DNA from: a virus
IMG/VR virus record: IMGVR_UViG_3300044993_000127
Span: 1 to 40,209 of that record
Direction: 5' to 3' (one strand)
Length of the DNA stretch: 40,209 bases
Of this stretch, positions 20,634 to 29,506 are shown in pieces. How positions within the stretch are numbered: the stretch's first letter is position 1; every line of letters begins with the position of its first letter. Both the position numbers and the translations under genes were made by a program. Below the pieces are notes generated by a model that was not told the origin of the DNA, did no database searches, and worked only from the letters and a program-made list of their open reading frames with translations.

Positions 20634-21047
20634 TTAACTCCCTGTCATAACCGCTAAAATCTGCGCCTTGCCATCGGTAATGGCCGCCTCGACCTCCGGC
20701 GACAAATTGTACTGGGCCACGATGGCCGGGATACTCACATTCTGGATGACGGCAAGAGCTGCCTCTTCCAGGCCGTAGGTCCGCAGTGAATCCACTTTGG
20801 AGATGGCCTCGGCAAAGATAGCCTGGAGAGAGGGGTCAAAGGACTGAATCACCGCAATGAGCGCCTCAGTTTTATTGACGGGCTTTGGCTCAAAATCTTC
20901 CTCAGCCGGGCCTGCCTCCGGAACGTCGACGAGCTCGTAAACCTCCGGGTCGTATTGCCCGGCAAAGTCCCAGCATGCAAACATCCGCTCACCATTAGAT
21001 GAACGCTTAAATAGGCCAGATACTTTGTGTTGTAACGCTTTCATCAA
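20634..21047 (-). CDS. Hypothetical protein downstream of tail fibre (137 aa)
   Basis: 137 residues from tandem start codons at 21047. The N-terminal 40 residues are beta-like with aromatic residues (SNGERMFACWDFAGQYDPEV), then an acidic Pro-rich linker and a helical C-terminus (about 55-137). It follows the fibre gene by a single base. Proteins here are often fibre assembly chaperones, but the sequence does not clearly match that family. Confidence 0.5.
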   Translation of the reverse strand: MMKALQHKVSGLFKRSSNGERMFACWDFAGQYDPEVYELVDVPEAGPAEEDFEPKPVNKTEALIAVIQSFDPSLQAIFAEAISKVDSLRTYGLEEAALAVIQNVSIPAIVAQYNLSPEVEAAITDGKAQILAVMTGS

Positions 21048-21048
21048 A

Positions 21049-22038
21049 TTAAAGCCTCATCATAAATCCAAAGGCAGTGATAAACGCCAGGAAGTCGGTC
21101 GTTGTACCGTTCTTGCGCCATTCAAAATCACCGCTGGAATCGCAAAGAATGATCTGATCCATGTTGACATCACCTGATACGCCACCACCTGTGGTGCCTC
21201 GGATGATGGTGCTATGTTGAGGCCCGGTGGAACCCTTAACCCGTACTTCCAACCGGTCGACACCTGCAGCGCCTGGTGTGGTTTGTGTGTAGGCATCGCC
21301 GTGGTATATCAACTCTCGCATGCCTGGGGCGGCTGCTGGCACGTACGCGCCGCTGGTACTGGTGCTGTTCCAGGTGCCAGACGTGCCATCCACCGCGTTA
21401 ACGATGATGCGGTACACATCCCACTGCACTTCTTTGTCCGGGCCTTTACCACGGCAATAAAACTTGAGAATGTTCCCAGAGCCGTCGGTCTGCACAGCGC
21501 CCACCAGGCGCTTATAGGTGGTGTACCCGCTTGGCAGCGTTGGCGCCGAGAAACTGGTTGAATACACAAACCCGGTACCGGATGCGCCTTTGCACATCCA
21601 GACGGCGTACCATGTGCTGTTGGCTTTGGTTCCTGCGTCGATGGAATTAATCCCGACGGCCGTGTTGAGTGTCACGTTCTGGGTGCTGGTGATTTCCATC
21701 ACGGCTGCGCCGGTGGCATCCACACAACGTCCGGTTTGCATCTGGATCGTGTTGGCGTTCACCCAGAGCATTTCCAAGCCGTACAGATAGCCCGGAATAA
21801 TGCCACGCAGGGACTGAATCGCCAGAAACAACTGGTTAAATGCGGTTTTATCCAGGGTAATGCCTGCGCCCTCGATGACGTTGGCAATCTCTTCCTGGAT
21901 GTGATTACACCAGTCCGGCGTTACCAGCGTACCCTTGGGAGCGCCTGATGTCGGGTACTGGCGAAAATATCCCGGAGTAGCCAGGTCTTCGGGTGTCGGT
22001 AAAACGCCAACATTGGTTGTATGGTCAATACGTTGCAC
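21049..22038 (-). CDS. Tail fibre protein
   Basis: 329 residues from a GTG at 22038. The N-terminus (MQRIDHTTNVGVLPTPED, then PGYFRQYPTSGAPKGTLVTP and NHIQEEIANVIEGAG) is the baseplate-anchoring part common to Mu-type and related fibre proteins. The middle and C-terminus are beta-rich with Gly/Ser/Thr, as expected for a trimeric receptor-binding shaft. The gene follows the baseplate gene gp48 and its start lies in a hairpin. Confidence 0.75.
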   Translation of the reverse strand: MQRIDHTTNVGVLPTPEDLATPGYFRQYPTSGAPKGTLVTPDWCNHIQEEIANVIEGAGITLDKTAFNQLFLAIQSLRGIIPGYLYGLEMLWVNANTIQMQTGRCVDATGAAVMEITSTQNVTLNTAVGINSIDAGTKANSTWYAVWMCKGASGTGFVYSTSFSAPTLPSGYTTYKRLVGAVQTDGSGNILKFYCRGKGPDKEVQWDVYRIIVNAVDGTSGTWNSTSTSGAYVPAAAPGMRELIYHGDAYTQTTPGAAGVDRLEVRVKGSTGPQHSTIIRGTTGGGVSGDVNMDQIILCDSSGDFEWRKNGTTTDFLAFITAFGFMMRL

Positions 22039-22055
22039 AGGACGGTCCTCCTGTG
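22036..22055 (-). promoter_or_regulatory. Hairpin covering ribosome binding site and start of the tail fibre gene
   Basis: On the minus strand cacagga-ggaccg-tcctgtg forms a perfect 7-base stem with a six-base loop. The AGGAGG site lies in the left arm and loop, and the GTG start codon is the last three bases of the right arm. Folding would hide both and lower fibre translation. Confidence 0.45.
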
Positions 22056-22103
22056 ACTACCATACCCGCCCTGGCCGCCGTGTTGGGGTGTCACGCCACG
22101 GGG

Positions 22104-22700
22104 TTATGAATAACTGAATTCTAGAATCGTGTGGGCTGGTTTGATTTTATTCAGAGCGCATTCGAGCTGGTCGTTGTTGAACGTCCACAGGTGCTCACCT
22201 GCCAGGCTCTGGCCAGCATAAAACAGGGTGCTGCTGGTGGCCGGTGCGTTGACCTGCCAGTAGTGGATGGCCGATTCGTCCATGACCATCTCACCGGCGT
22301 AGCTCTGGCCAGCGCGAAACGGCCGGTACTCGGTGATGGTGATTTCAAACCCAAGCCGTTCCGCCACGTCGATAAAGTACTGAGGCGTCTGTTTGCCGAT
22401 TTGCGTCAGCTTGGCCACAATCGCATTGCGTCGTTGCTGCAATGTTTCCAGCTGGCCAGTACACGCATCAGGCAAACCGAGAACACGCTCCCAGTCTTCC
22501 AACAGCTCGATGGTGGTTCTCGGGTCGACCTCCTCGATCAGGTCCCAGGCACGGCCATCGATTCGAGCCGGTTCCTCGCTGATGGCCTTAAGGGTTTCGG
22601 CTTGTTTGCTGTCAGCCTTATAAACGCTGTTCCAGGCCCATCCCTGGGGCCACAAACCTATCAGCTGCTGAAAATAGTCGGAAGCGCGTAAGCGTGGCAT
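22104..22700 (-). CDS. Mu gp48-like baseplate/tail protein (YmfQ family)
   Basis: 198 residues. The opening SDYFQQLIGLWPQGWAWN and the sentence LEDWERVLGLPDACTG followed by QQRRNAIVAKLTQIGKQTP are hallmarks of the YmfQ/DUF2313 family (Mu gp48), which lies between the baseplate wedge and the fibres. It probably links fibre to baseplate. The gene follows baseplate J by 12 bases. Confidence 0.88.
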   Translation of the reverse strand: MPRLRASDYFQQLIGLWPQGWAWNSVYKADSKQAETLKAISEEPARIDGRAWDLIEEVDPRTTIELLEDWERVLGLPDACTGQLETLQQRRNAIVAKLTQIGKQTPQYFIDVAERLGFEITITEYRPFRAGQSYAGEMVMDESAIHYWQVNAPATSSTLFYAGQSLAGEHLWTFNNDQLECALNKIKPAHTILEFSYS

Positions 22701-22712
22701 TATGTATCGTCC

Positions 22713-23777
22713 TTACGTCCAGGTAATCGTGCCCATAGTGGCAATCTGCCCGGTGGTATGCGTTACGTTGGCATTGGGCGTGGTCAGAACATGATCAGTC
22801 TCACCGGCCGCAATCGAGATGGCCTCACGAATCCGACTGACAAGAATCGTACCGCCTGGCTTTGCATCACGCCTGAGCATATCCTTAAGCTCAGCCTCGA
22901 CCGCTGCCCGGATTTCGGCTGTGTCATCGGTGCCCAGGTCGATGGTGAAGTTCATCGGTGCCGCAATAGGCGCCACTGCGGTCACATCCGCCGTCACTGG
23001 ACGAACGCTCTCCAGGTACGTCTGGACAGTGGTCACGTCGCCTGCCAATGGGATGCCATTGGTATAGGTATCATCCATCATAAAACGGACGATGACCGTA
23101 CCCTCACCCTCTTCCAGCGGATAAACCCACACGCGGGTAACGCCTGCCACCGATAACGTCCAGGCCTCGTAGTCGAATTTGGCGCCGCCGTGTGGCGGTT
23201 CCTGAATGCGGGCCAGTAATCGCGCCCGCAGGCTGTCGTCGGATTCGGTATCGGTACCGCCGGTCAGAGCGCTGGTGGTTCCGGTGGCATTGGCTCCGGA
23301 GACTGGCGAGGAAAAACTTAGCACCGTGTTGATGGCTGCGTTCCCAGCTTCCGCCGCCGTGCTGGCTTCGATGGCGATGGCAACAGTACCGCCGGAGATG
23401 ATGCCACTGGCCGTGGTCACGTACTCAAGGCCATCGCCACGGCGTAGTACCGTGCCCGAATCGATAACCGTCCCATTGCTGCCGGTGATGGTCACCGTGC
23501 CGGTGGCCTTGGTGGCCGCCTTGCGAGAAATTGCCCAGATGGCCGCCCACCGGTCGAGAAACTCGGTGATGGCCGAGTCGGGAAACACCTGGCGCGAAAT
23601 AAAATCGAGAAACCCATATAACCCGTGGGCCAATCCGGCGAGGACGCGGCCAATGACCGTAAGCGCTGCCCGCCGCAGTCGGCTGTCTGCCCCAGATAAA
23701 CGGCTGTTGATGTCGGTTTGTACCCGGTCAATCAGTGTCTGCAGGCTTGGCCTGGAAAATCCGGAATCGAACGACAT
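22713..23777 (-). CDS. Baseplate assembly protein J-like (Mu gp47)
   Basis: 354 residues. The N-terminal RPSLQTLIDRVQTDINSRL and HGLYGFLDFISRQVFPD and the central GTVLRRGDGLEYVTT are typical of the baseplate J/gp47 family, a wedge protein of contractile-tail baseplates. Its start meets the end of gp46 at 23777. It is intact, which makes the amber codon in the sheath gene of the same operon stand out. Confidence 0.92.
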   Translation of the reverse strand: MSFDSGFSRPSLQTLIDRVQTDINSRLSGADSRLRRAALTVIGRVLAGLAHGLYGFLDFISRQVFPDSAITEFLDRWAAIWAISRKAATKATGTVTITGSNGTVIDSGTVLRRGDGLEYVTTASGIISGGTVAIAIEASTAAEAGNAAINTVLSFSSPVSGANATGTTSALTGGTDTESDDSLRARLLARIQEPPHGGAKFDYEAWTLSVAGVTRVWVYPLEEGEGTVIVRFMMDDTYTNGIPLAGDVTTVQTYLESVRPVTADVTAVAPIAAPMNFTIDLGTDDTAEIRAAVEAELKDMLRRDAKPGGTILVSRIREAISIAAGETDHVLTTPNANVTHTTGQIATMGTITWT

Positions 23778-24250
23778 TAACGAGTCACCTCCACAACATC
23801 CGCCTGGATCTGCTGCCAGGGGTAATCAAAGCGAAACTCCTCGCGGCCGGTGGGCTTGTCGATGCCGACGAAAATAGCCATGACACCCATGCGCGGATAG
23901 GTCACCTCCACATCCACACGGGATGCAACACCGTCCTCGATGAGCCATCGCAAGGCTTCCCGGCAATATTCCTGAGCCCTGGCCAGCGTGGCCTGGGTCT
24001 GTTTTTCCCGGCTCAACAGCCAGAGTCGGCTGCCGATTCGGTCACCTTGAATGGGCTCAAAGGTATCGCCCCACCATCCCCGACGTGAGCCAGCGTCATA
24101 GGGCAACGGGTCATCGATACGCGCCCGGCGATCGGTAAACAGCGAGACGATCACTGCCGAATGCAGGTCCTGGCCGGTGGCCAGATCAGCGTTCTCCAGA
24201 TAGAAATCGAACAGTGTGTCGTCGATGAATTGAAAGCGAAGATCCGCCAT
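23777..24250 (-). CDS. Mu gp46-like baseplate protein
   Basis: 157 residues. The phrases FTDRRARIDDPLP, RRGWWGDTF and SRLWLLSREKQT are the marks of the phage GP46 family, a baseplate wedge component related to T4 gp25. It lies between the gp45 spike and baseplate J, the same order as in Mu. Confidence 0.92.
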   Translation of the reverse strand: MADLRFQFIDDTLFDFYLENADLATGQDLHSAVIVSLFTDRRARIDDPLPYDAGSRRGWWGDTFEPIQGDRIGSRLWLLSREKQTQATLARAQEYCREALRWLIEDGVASRVDVEVTYPRMGVMAIFVGIDKPTGREEFRFDYPWQQIQADVVEVTR

Positions 24251-24259
24251 TGTGGGCCC

Positions 24260-24781
24260 TTACTGCTGCTGGTTCGGTACGTTGGTCGTCGAACCGGTCT
24301 CCGGATGCCTATGAATATTGTAAATATCCCGGTCGGCTTCCATGCTCCGGACGCCATCGGACACGTTGCCGGTGGCATGAATATCGCCGGTTACCGTGAG
24401 ATTACCCTCGACGCTCACGCCGCCTGTGGCCGCAAAGATGCTAATGGCGCCGGTGGCGTTGTGCAGCGTTATGTAAATGCCGGTGGCCGTATAAATTGAG
24501 ACATCGCCAGGCAGAAGGCCTTTCTTCCGATATCGCCGGTCGTCGGCCACAATCACAATCGGATGATCTCGGTTCCCGCCTACGCACAAGGCCACTGCCT
24601 CGGCACCAGTGAGAGGGACGGACGAGAATCCATAATTCTGATAGCGCTCGACTGTGTTGTGGGTCTCTTCGGCCAGCAAGTCAATCTGCATCGTCTGGAT
24701 GCCGGGCGCGTCATTCACCAGGTTCACCAGCGCCCGGCCCAGCATATTCTTAACCATCCGAGCCACCGCCTGCAGGGTCAT
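24260..24781 (-). CDS. Mu gp45-like baseplate spike protein
   Basis: 173 residues. An N-terminal OB-like domain (QIDLLAEETHNTVERYQNYG) precedes a beta-helical C-terminus of short Gly/Thr repeats (VEGNLTVTGDIHATGNVSD). The tip ends IHRHPETGS, a His-rich motif that in Mu gp45 and P2 gpV holds an iron ion at the membrane-piercing apex. It overlaps the hub gene by four bases. Confidence 0.92.
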   Translation of the reverse strand: MTLQAVARMVKNMLGRALVNLVNDAPGIQTMQIDLLAEETHNTVERYQNYGFSSVPLTGAEAVALCVGGNRDHPIVIVADDRRYRKKGLLPGDVSIYTATGIYITLHNATGAISIFAATGGVSVEGNLTVTGDIHATGNVSDGVRSMEADRDIYNIHRHPETGSTTNVPNQQQ

Positions 24782-25878
24782 AGGTCGAACTCCTCGGTGT
24801 CTTTCTTGCGCTTTTTGTTTTTCTTGCGGCCTTTCTTCTTTTTCACCGGCGGCAACTCAAACTCAATGAGCAGCTGATAGGCTTGCGGCCTGACGACAGT
24901 CAGCTGGGTGATCTGCCCGCCATTATCGTCAACGGTAAACGTCAGCTCAGAAATCAGCATATTGGCATTGATGCCGCAGGTGGCGCTGATGACCTTGACG
25001 ATGGTGTTCACCGTCCAGAGCTGGCCATTGGGGTTGAGCCATCCCTGAACCGTGATGGTGGCTTTCCGGGAACGTCCGGAACGCACCGCCACTTCCCATC
25101 GTGCCCTATCCAGGCAGCGTGAGGAGGTGGCCTGCCCTTCCGCCTGGACAAGTAGTGGGCGATAACGGGAAATCTCTGGATCGCGGGCACTGCCCAGGCC
25201 CTTGGTGGACACCTGGCCAGGGGTGTTGTCATCGCCTTGGGTTTGGCCTTTCACGTAAATCGTGCTGAACCGCTCACGGGCGTTGAAATTGCCCTGGATC
25301 GCCTTAATCAAACCGCCCTCTTTGAGCGTGATGCCAGAGGGAATGCTCTTGGCCCGCGTAATTAACAGGCCGCCCTGGTCATCCGCCATGGCCAGTACGG
25401 CACGCAGGCGGCACATCCGCTCGATCGCCTCGTACACTGTCTCGCCCTGCTGAATGGCGAACTTGGGAAACGCCGCGCCGGTGTCCACATCCGCTCGGAC
25501 TTTGATACCGAATGGGGCGCAAAGGATGGTGGCAATCGCCTCAAGCGTGAGCCCTGACCATTGCCCAGTGGGATGGACTGCAGAACAGTCAACCAGGTCG
25601 CCGGTGGTGTCCCGCCCGGATACATCAAGGCCGTGGGACTTGTCATCCAGGGACACATTGACCTCGTCCACGTAGCCGGTGAGGATGGTGGACGAACCGA
25701 TGCGCACCTTGCAGCTGTCGCCTGGAAAAATCTGCCGGACTTTCTCGGTGACTGCCCACGGATCAGATAGGCCCAGGCGAAACTCACCAGAGAGCGTCTC
25801 CATCGAGCGCGTCACCTCGATGGTTTTCCAGCCGACGTTGGCCTGTCCGTTGATGGAAAGTGATAGAAGCGTGCTCAC
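24778..25878 (-). CDS. Baseplate hub protein (Mu gp44/gpP-like)
   Basis: 366 residues. The first domain (SLSINGQANVGWKTIEVTRS, then PGDSCKVRIGSSTILTGYVD) and the later SGRDTTGDLVDCSA match the Mu gpP / T4 gp27-type hub family that holds the spike. The C-terminus is a Lys-rich tail (about 340-362, PPVKKKKGRKKNKK), unusual for the family and perhaps a local expansion. It overlaps both neighbours by four bases. Confidence 0.9.
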   Translation of the reverse strand: MSTLLSLSINGQANVGWKTIEVTRSMETLSGEFRLGLSDPWAVTEKVRQIFPGDSCKVRIGSSTILTGYVDEVNVSLDDKSHGLDVSGRDTTGDLVDCSAVHPTGQWSGLTLEAIATILCAPFGIKVRADVDTGAAFPKFAIQQGETVYEAIERMCRLRAVLAMADDQGGLLITRAKSIPSGITLKEGGLIKAIQGNFNARERFSTIYVKGQTQGDDNTPGQVSTKGLGSARDPEISRYRPLLVQAEGQATSSRCLDRARWEVAVRSGRSRKATITVQGWLNPNGQLWTVNTIVKVISATCGINANMLISELTFTVDDNGGQITQLTVVRPQAYQLLIEFELPPVKKKKGRKKNKKRKKDTEEFDL

Positions 25879-27080
25879 ACCAGCACCTGCAGCTCACTGC
25901 CTCCAGGGACAAAGCCCGGATGCCGGATTTTGTTCCGGTCGATAAGATCCTGATCGCGCTCGGCTGAATCGTATTGTTCATAGGTGACAGCCAGGGCTGG
26001 GAGCGTTTCCCGGAGGCGTACTGTTTTGACGCGCTCCAGGTTGCCGCCTCGGGTCGTCACATCAGCCACCACCGCCGTGTGTAAGTCAACGAAGGCCTGC
26101 AGCACTTCATCATCATCGGTATCGCCGATGGTCAGAATCTCGTCGTCCAGGTAGGTGGCAACCTCGTCCCGGAATACCACCGCGTCGTCATAGCTGTCGA
26201 AGTCGATATCCGGAACCGCCTTGGCCATCCCGATGAGGGCCTCACGGCGCACCAGGTCAACCTGGGCCTTGCGATTCTGTGCCTGCCGCTCTCGGGTGGT
26301 TGTCGTGGTGGGTACCGGCACAAAATCATCACCAAAGGCCAGTAAGCGCTTGAACGCTTTGTAGGCATTCAGCGCATCTGGAAAGACCTGATCCAGGGCG
26401 TTGGTGATTTCCTGCACCCTAGCGACAAAGCTGCGAGGGTTGCGAACCAGAGTCGATTTCTCCGACACAAAATCCGACACGGAACCAAACAAGACCGGGC
26501 TGATTTCCGGATCCACCGGGTAGGCATTGCCAGCCGCTTCGATCTGGTCAGCCATAGCAACGCTCACGGTTTCGGCATCGGTGGCGACGAATTCCGGGAA
26601 ACCGTCGGTATCGAACTTGGCCTCGAACGTGGTGGCCACGGTTTCCTGGGCTGTTTCAGCCTTGGTCAGGATAGCGGCCCGCGTGTCGATGTCTGCCTTG
26701 GGGTATTGATTCTCGCCAGCCTGGACGAATACCAGGGTGAGGTACTCGATGCCGCCCTCGTTCTTGCTCCAGCTGGTTTTGCAGCCATCCGCCGGGATAA
26801 CGTCGATGGAGCCTAGCGTCGGATGGATGAGCGTCCCCGGTTCGGAGCGGTCCTCGATGGCAGCGATAAGTCGATCCCGCTGCTCCGGGTACTCCTCACC
26901 CAGGAGGTACGCTGTCAGGTTGTATGTTCTGGCCTTACGGCCCAGGTCTTCGCCGTAGGGGTCATCCCGGTACGGGTACTCGTGCAACACATTGCGCCGC
27001 CCAAAGTCCACATCCGCCGAATCCACATAGAATTCAACGCCTCTGAAGCTCGCTTTTTGTAAACGGTCACGCCAGGCCAT
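25875..27080 (-). CDS. DNA circularization protein (Mu gpN-like tail/baseplate protein)
   Basis: 401 residues. The start AWRDRLQKASFRGVEFYVD and the segment RKARTYNLTAYLLGEEY followed by TLIHPTLGSIDVIP are those of the DNA circulation family N-terminus (Mu gpN). In virions the protein joins the tape measure to the baseplate hub; the older name reflects an early genetic assignment. It follows the tape measure gene directly. Confidence 0.9.
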   Translation of the reverse strand: MAWRDRLQKASFRGVEFYVDSADVDFGRRNVLHEYPYRDDPYGEDLGRKARTYNLTAYLLGEEYPEQRDRLIAAIEDRSEPGTLIHPTLGSIDVIPADGCKTSWSKNEGGIEYLTLVFVQAGENQYPKADIDTRAAILTKAETAQETVATTFEAKFDTDGFPEFVATDAETVSVAMADQIEAAGNAYPVDPEISPVLFGSVSDFVSEKSTLVRNPRSFVARVQEITNALDQVFPDALNAYKAFKRLLAFGDDFVPVPTTTTTRERQAQNRKAQVDLVRREALIGMAKAVPDIDFDSYDDAVVFRDEVATYLDDEILTIGDTDDDEVLQAFVDLHTAVVADVTTRGGNLERVKTVRLRETLPALAVTYEQYDSAERDQDLIDRNKIRHPGFVPGGSELQVLV

Positions 27081-27082
27081 CG

Positions 27083-28750
27083 CTAATACCCCGGCGCCAT
27101 CATAGGACCACGGGCCGCCTTGTTGGTGCTGACGACGACTTTACGCGCCGTCCGGCTCTCCACATTGGCCACCTGGGGCATGCCTTTGGAATCGATGGTC
27201 AGCGTGATGTGCAGCTCGTCTCTTCCACCCATCTGGCGCTGGTTGAGAATCCGTCCCGACTGATTGGGGATGAATGTTTCCTGCCCGAACTCACCCACGG
27301 TATACGCCAGGCCTGCGCGAACCGGTCCGCCAATCGCCCGCTTGCCGCCTTTTTGAGCCATGATGGCGTCGTATCGTTTCCGAGCCGCAGGGTTCAACTT
27401 GCTGGTATCCATCACGGTCGCTCGACCGCCGCCGGTGGCATAATTCAATAAGGCCGGAACTTCTTTCAGGTTCGAGACGATCCGATCCACCAGCTGCTTA
27501 AACGGCGTCCACTTGTTATACAAAATCGTCCCGGCAATGCCGATGGCGGTAATGGTAATGAGCGCAGGCGCAAATGGAGCCAGAGCCGTGAGCAATAGCC
27601 TGCCAAAGGTCACCACCGCCGTGCCAATCATGCCCCAGTTGAGGCCCATCAAACCAAGGCCTGCATTGATTAGACCAACCCCGGCAACGATGGATTGAAT
27701 GTAGCTCACGACCACTGGAATGGCCATGGCCGCGACGATGACCTTTAACAGGTTGCCATAGCCGCCCAGGTTCTTTGCCAAGGCTGCAATCGTGCCGCCG
27801 ATTTGTTTCAGGACTGGCCAGACTTCAATGGCTGCCTGTTTAAGTTCAACGAACATCGCCTTGAGTTCTGTGCCAACACTCTGAGCCAGCTTTTTCATAC
27901 TGCCATCGTTGGCCATCTGGTTGAGTGAATCCAGGACTCCGGACACTTCGTCCTTCATCATGTCGAACAGCCCGGAGCCCATCACCATCAACTCAAACCG
28001 GGTGAATGCATCCGAAATATTGGAGAGCATCCCGGCAAAGGTCTTCGACTGTTTCTCCATCGCACCGGCGTACTTATTGTTCCAGATGCCCATCAGGGTC
28101 GCCTGGATCAGCTCCCGGTTGTTGGCCTTGACCTTCTTGACGACTGTCTTACCGTTCTTGTCCGTGTATTCATAGGCAATCATCCCGCCGCCTTTTCGGG
28201 CCTTGATGCCAAATTCCTTCAGGCGCTCATTTTCGCCAGTAATGGCATCGGCGATGGCTTCCACCGATTGCATCAACGGTTTACCCATCGCAGCGGATGT
28301 GTCACCCAGCGAACGCAGAAGGCCTTTGGTTGGCTCCATCCCATAGGCACGTAGCCGTACAAAGGCCTCTGTGACTTCACCGATTTCGTAGGGAGTGGTG
28401 GCTGCAAAATTCGAAACCCAGCTCAGGGCTTTCTCCGCCTTTTTGGAGGAACCTTCGACGGTTTCCAAAATCGTTCGGTAGTTTTCAAACTCAACGGCCG
28501 TGTCCACAAACAGCTTTTTAAAGGCATAACCGCCTACGGCAGCCATTGCCGTCAACCTGGCTGCAAAAGCCCCGGTTTCTTTTCCTGCGTTGGATAACGA
28601 GCTTTTGAATTTGTCGGTGGCGTTAGCCATCGACTTGAGATGCCCCGACGCTTTGAGCTGGTTCAGATGTGAGCCAAGCTGCTTCAAAGGCCCGGACGCT
28701 TTATCCAGGGCCTTGATCACTATGGCGACTGAGTACTCTTTGAATCCCAT
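27083..28750 (-). CDS. Tail tape measure protein
   Basis: 555 residues. The N-terminal half is helical with Lys/Ala/Leu repeats and the tape-measure core (YRTILETVEGSSKKAEKALS and VTEAFVRLRAYGMEPTKG). Two hydrophobic stretches at about 345-420 (VIVAAMAIPVVVSYIQSIVA, LALMGLNW-like) are typical of the membrane-entry part. Tape length sets tail length, so a rather short tail is expected. Its start lies inside the C-terminal frame of the upstream chaperone frameshift product, the standard arrangement. Confidence 0.9.
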   Translation of the reverse strand: MGFKEYSVAIVIKALDKASGPLKQLGSHLNQLKASGHLKSMANATDKFKSSLSNAGKETGAFAARLTAMAAVGGYAFKKLFVDTAVEFENYRTILETVEGSSKKAEKALSWVSNFAATTPYEIGEVTEAFVRLRAYGMEPTKGLLRSLGDTSAAMGKPLMQSVEAIADAITGENERLKEFGIKARKGGGMIAYEYTDKNGKTVVKKVKANNRELIQATLMGIWNNKYAGAMEKQSKTFAGMLSNISDAFTRFELMVMGSGLFDMMKDEVSGVLDSLNQMANDGSMKKLAQSVGTELKAMFVELKQAAIEVWPVLKQIGGTIAALAKNLGGYGNLLKVIVAAMAIPVVVSYIQSIVAGVGLINAGLGLMGLNWGMIGTAVVTFGRLLLTALAPFAPALITITAIGIAGTILYNKWTPFKQLVDRIVSNLKEVPALLNYATGGGRATVMDTSKLNPAARKRYDAIMAQKGGKRAIGGPVRAGLAYTVGEFGQETFIPNQSGRILNQRQMGGRDELHITLTIDSKGMPQVANVESRTARKVVVSTNKAARGPMMAPGY

Positions 28751-29126
28751 GCTTCCTGCGCCTTATTGGCTTCGATACAGGTATTGGCCCAGAACGTTAA
28801 CTGGCCAGCTGTGAGTTTTTCGATGTCGCGAATTCCGCCGCCACACTGGCAAGCGAGTCTCCAGGCAATAACCGCCCAATCTTCAGGGAATCGGGCAAAA
28901 AAGGTGTCACGGCGCTTTCGAGCTTGTCGAAGTCATCCAGCATCATTTCACCCAGTGCGCCTGGTGTGATTCCGGCCAGTGTACCAACCAAGGCATAAAT
29001 GCGTTCTTCGGCGTTGGTTAGATGCGCCGTCTCGCGCATGTGCTTGACTCGGGGTTCTTTGATCTGAACCGTGGTCGTCATCTGCCCGTCAATCTCAACG
29101 GGATTTTTTAACTCAACGGTGATCAT
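28720..29126 (-). CDS. Tail assembly chaperone, -1 frameshift fusion product
   Basis: The fusion shares 77 codons with the shorter gene at 28797-29126. At the slippery heptamer T TTT TTG (28902-28896) a -1 shift opens a 58-codon extension ending at TAG 28720-28722 (begins ARFPEDWAVIAWRLACQCGG). The extension is plainly protein-like, with the pattern DWAVIAWRLAC, DIEKLTAGQLTFWA. Expected product: about 135 residues, made in small amounts. Tailed phages typically make chaperone pairs this way just before the tape measure gene, and P2 uses the same TTTTTTG string. The extension overlaps the tape measure start by about 30 bases. Confidence 0.8.
28797..29126 (-). CDS. Tail assembly chaperone, unshifted product (Mu gp41 / E family)
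   Basis: 109 residues in frame 0. MITVELKNPVEIDGQMTTTV and EERIYALVGTLAGITPGALG fit the phage tail assembly chaperone E/41/14 family. It guides tail tube polymerisation on the tape measure and is absent from the virion. Its last 32 codons overlap the -1 frame of the fusion product. The ATG overlaps the tail tube gene stop by four bases. Confidence 0.85.
   Translation of the reverse strand: MITVELKNPVEIDGQMTTTVQIKEPRVKHMRETAHLTNAEERIYALVGTLAGITPGALGEMMLDDFDKLESAVTPFLPDSLKIGRLLPGDSLASVAAEFATSKNSQLAS
28896..28902 (-). promoter_or_regulatory. Programmed -1 ribosomal frameshift site (T TTT TTG)
   Basis: In frame 0 the codons TTT and TTG occupy 28901-28896; the preceding base is also T, so both tRNAs can slip back and re-pair. 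The -1 frame then stays open for 58 codons. No strong downstream pseudoknot was checked. Confidence 0.8.
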
Positions 29127-29488
29127 GCCTGAGCCACGCTTTCTTGGATTTCAACACCTTCCCAGCGCACGTTGAACTTGCCCTCAACCGCATCCAGCTC
29201 AATGGCTGTAACCACCCAGGCATTCCGGAGGACGTAACGGGTGCCGTCGATGAGTTCGGCGGTAATTGTCGCATCCTTCTGGTCTTTGATTTTTTGAACC
29301 GAGATGCCCTTACGTGTTAGCTCTGCCTCAATAAATGGGGGCTTGGGCATCTCTTTATACCCGTGGACGGCATCAACACCCACAATGGTCTCTCGCTCCA
29401 GGTCAGAGACGCCAACGGTGACCGAGCCGCCCAGGGCTACAAGCTCACCGTCGATTTTTAGAAATACTTTTCCCGCAATTGCGCCCAT
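29123..29488 (-). CDS. Tail tube protein (Mu gpM-like)
   Basis: 121 residues of the contractile-tail tube fold. The pieces GKVFLKIDGELVALGGSVTV, GVDAVHGYKE and MPKPPFIEAELT are typical of Mu gpM, whose hexameric rings form the inner tube. It lies downstream of the sheath gene as in Mu and upstream of the chaperone. Confidence 0.9.
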   Translation of the reverse strand: MGAIAGKVFLKIDGELVALGGSVTVGVSDLERETIVGVDAVHGYKEMPKPPFIEAELTRKGISVQKIKDQKDATITAELIDGTRYVLRNAWVVTAIELDAVEGKFNVRWEGVEIQESVAQA

Positions 29489-29506
29489 GTTGGTCGATAA
29501 CCTCCG

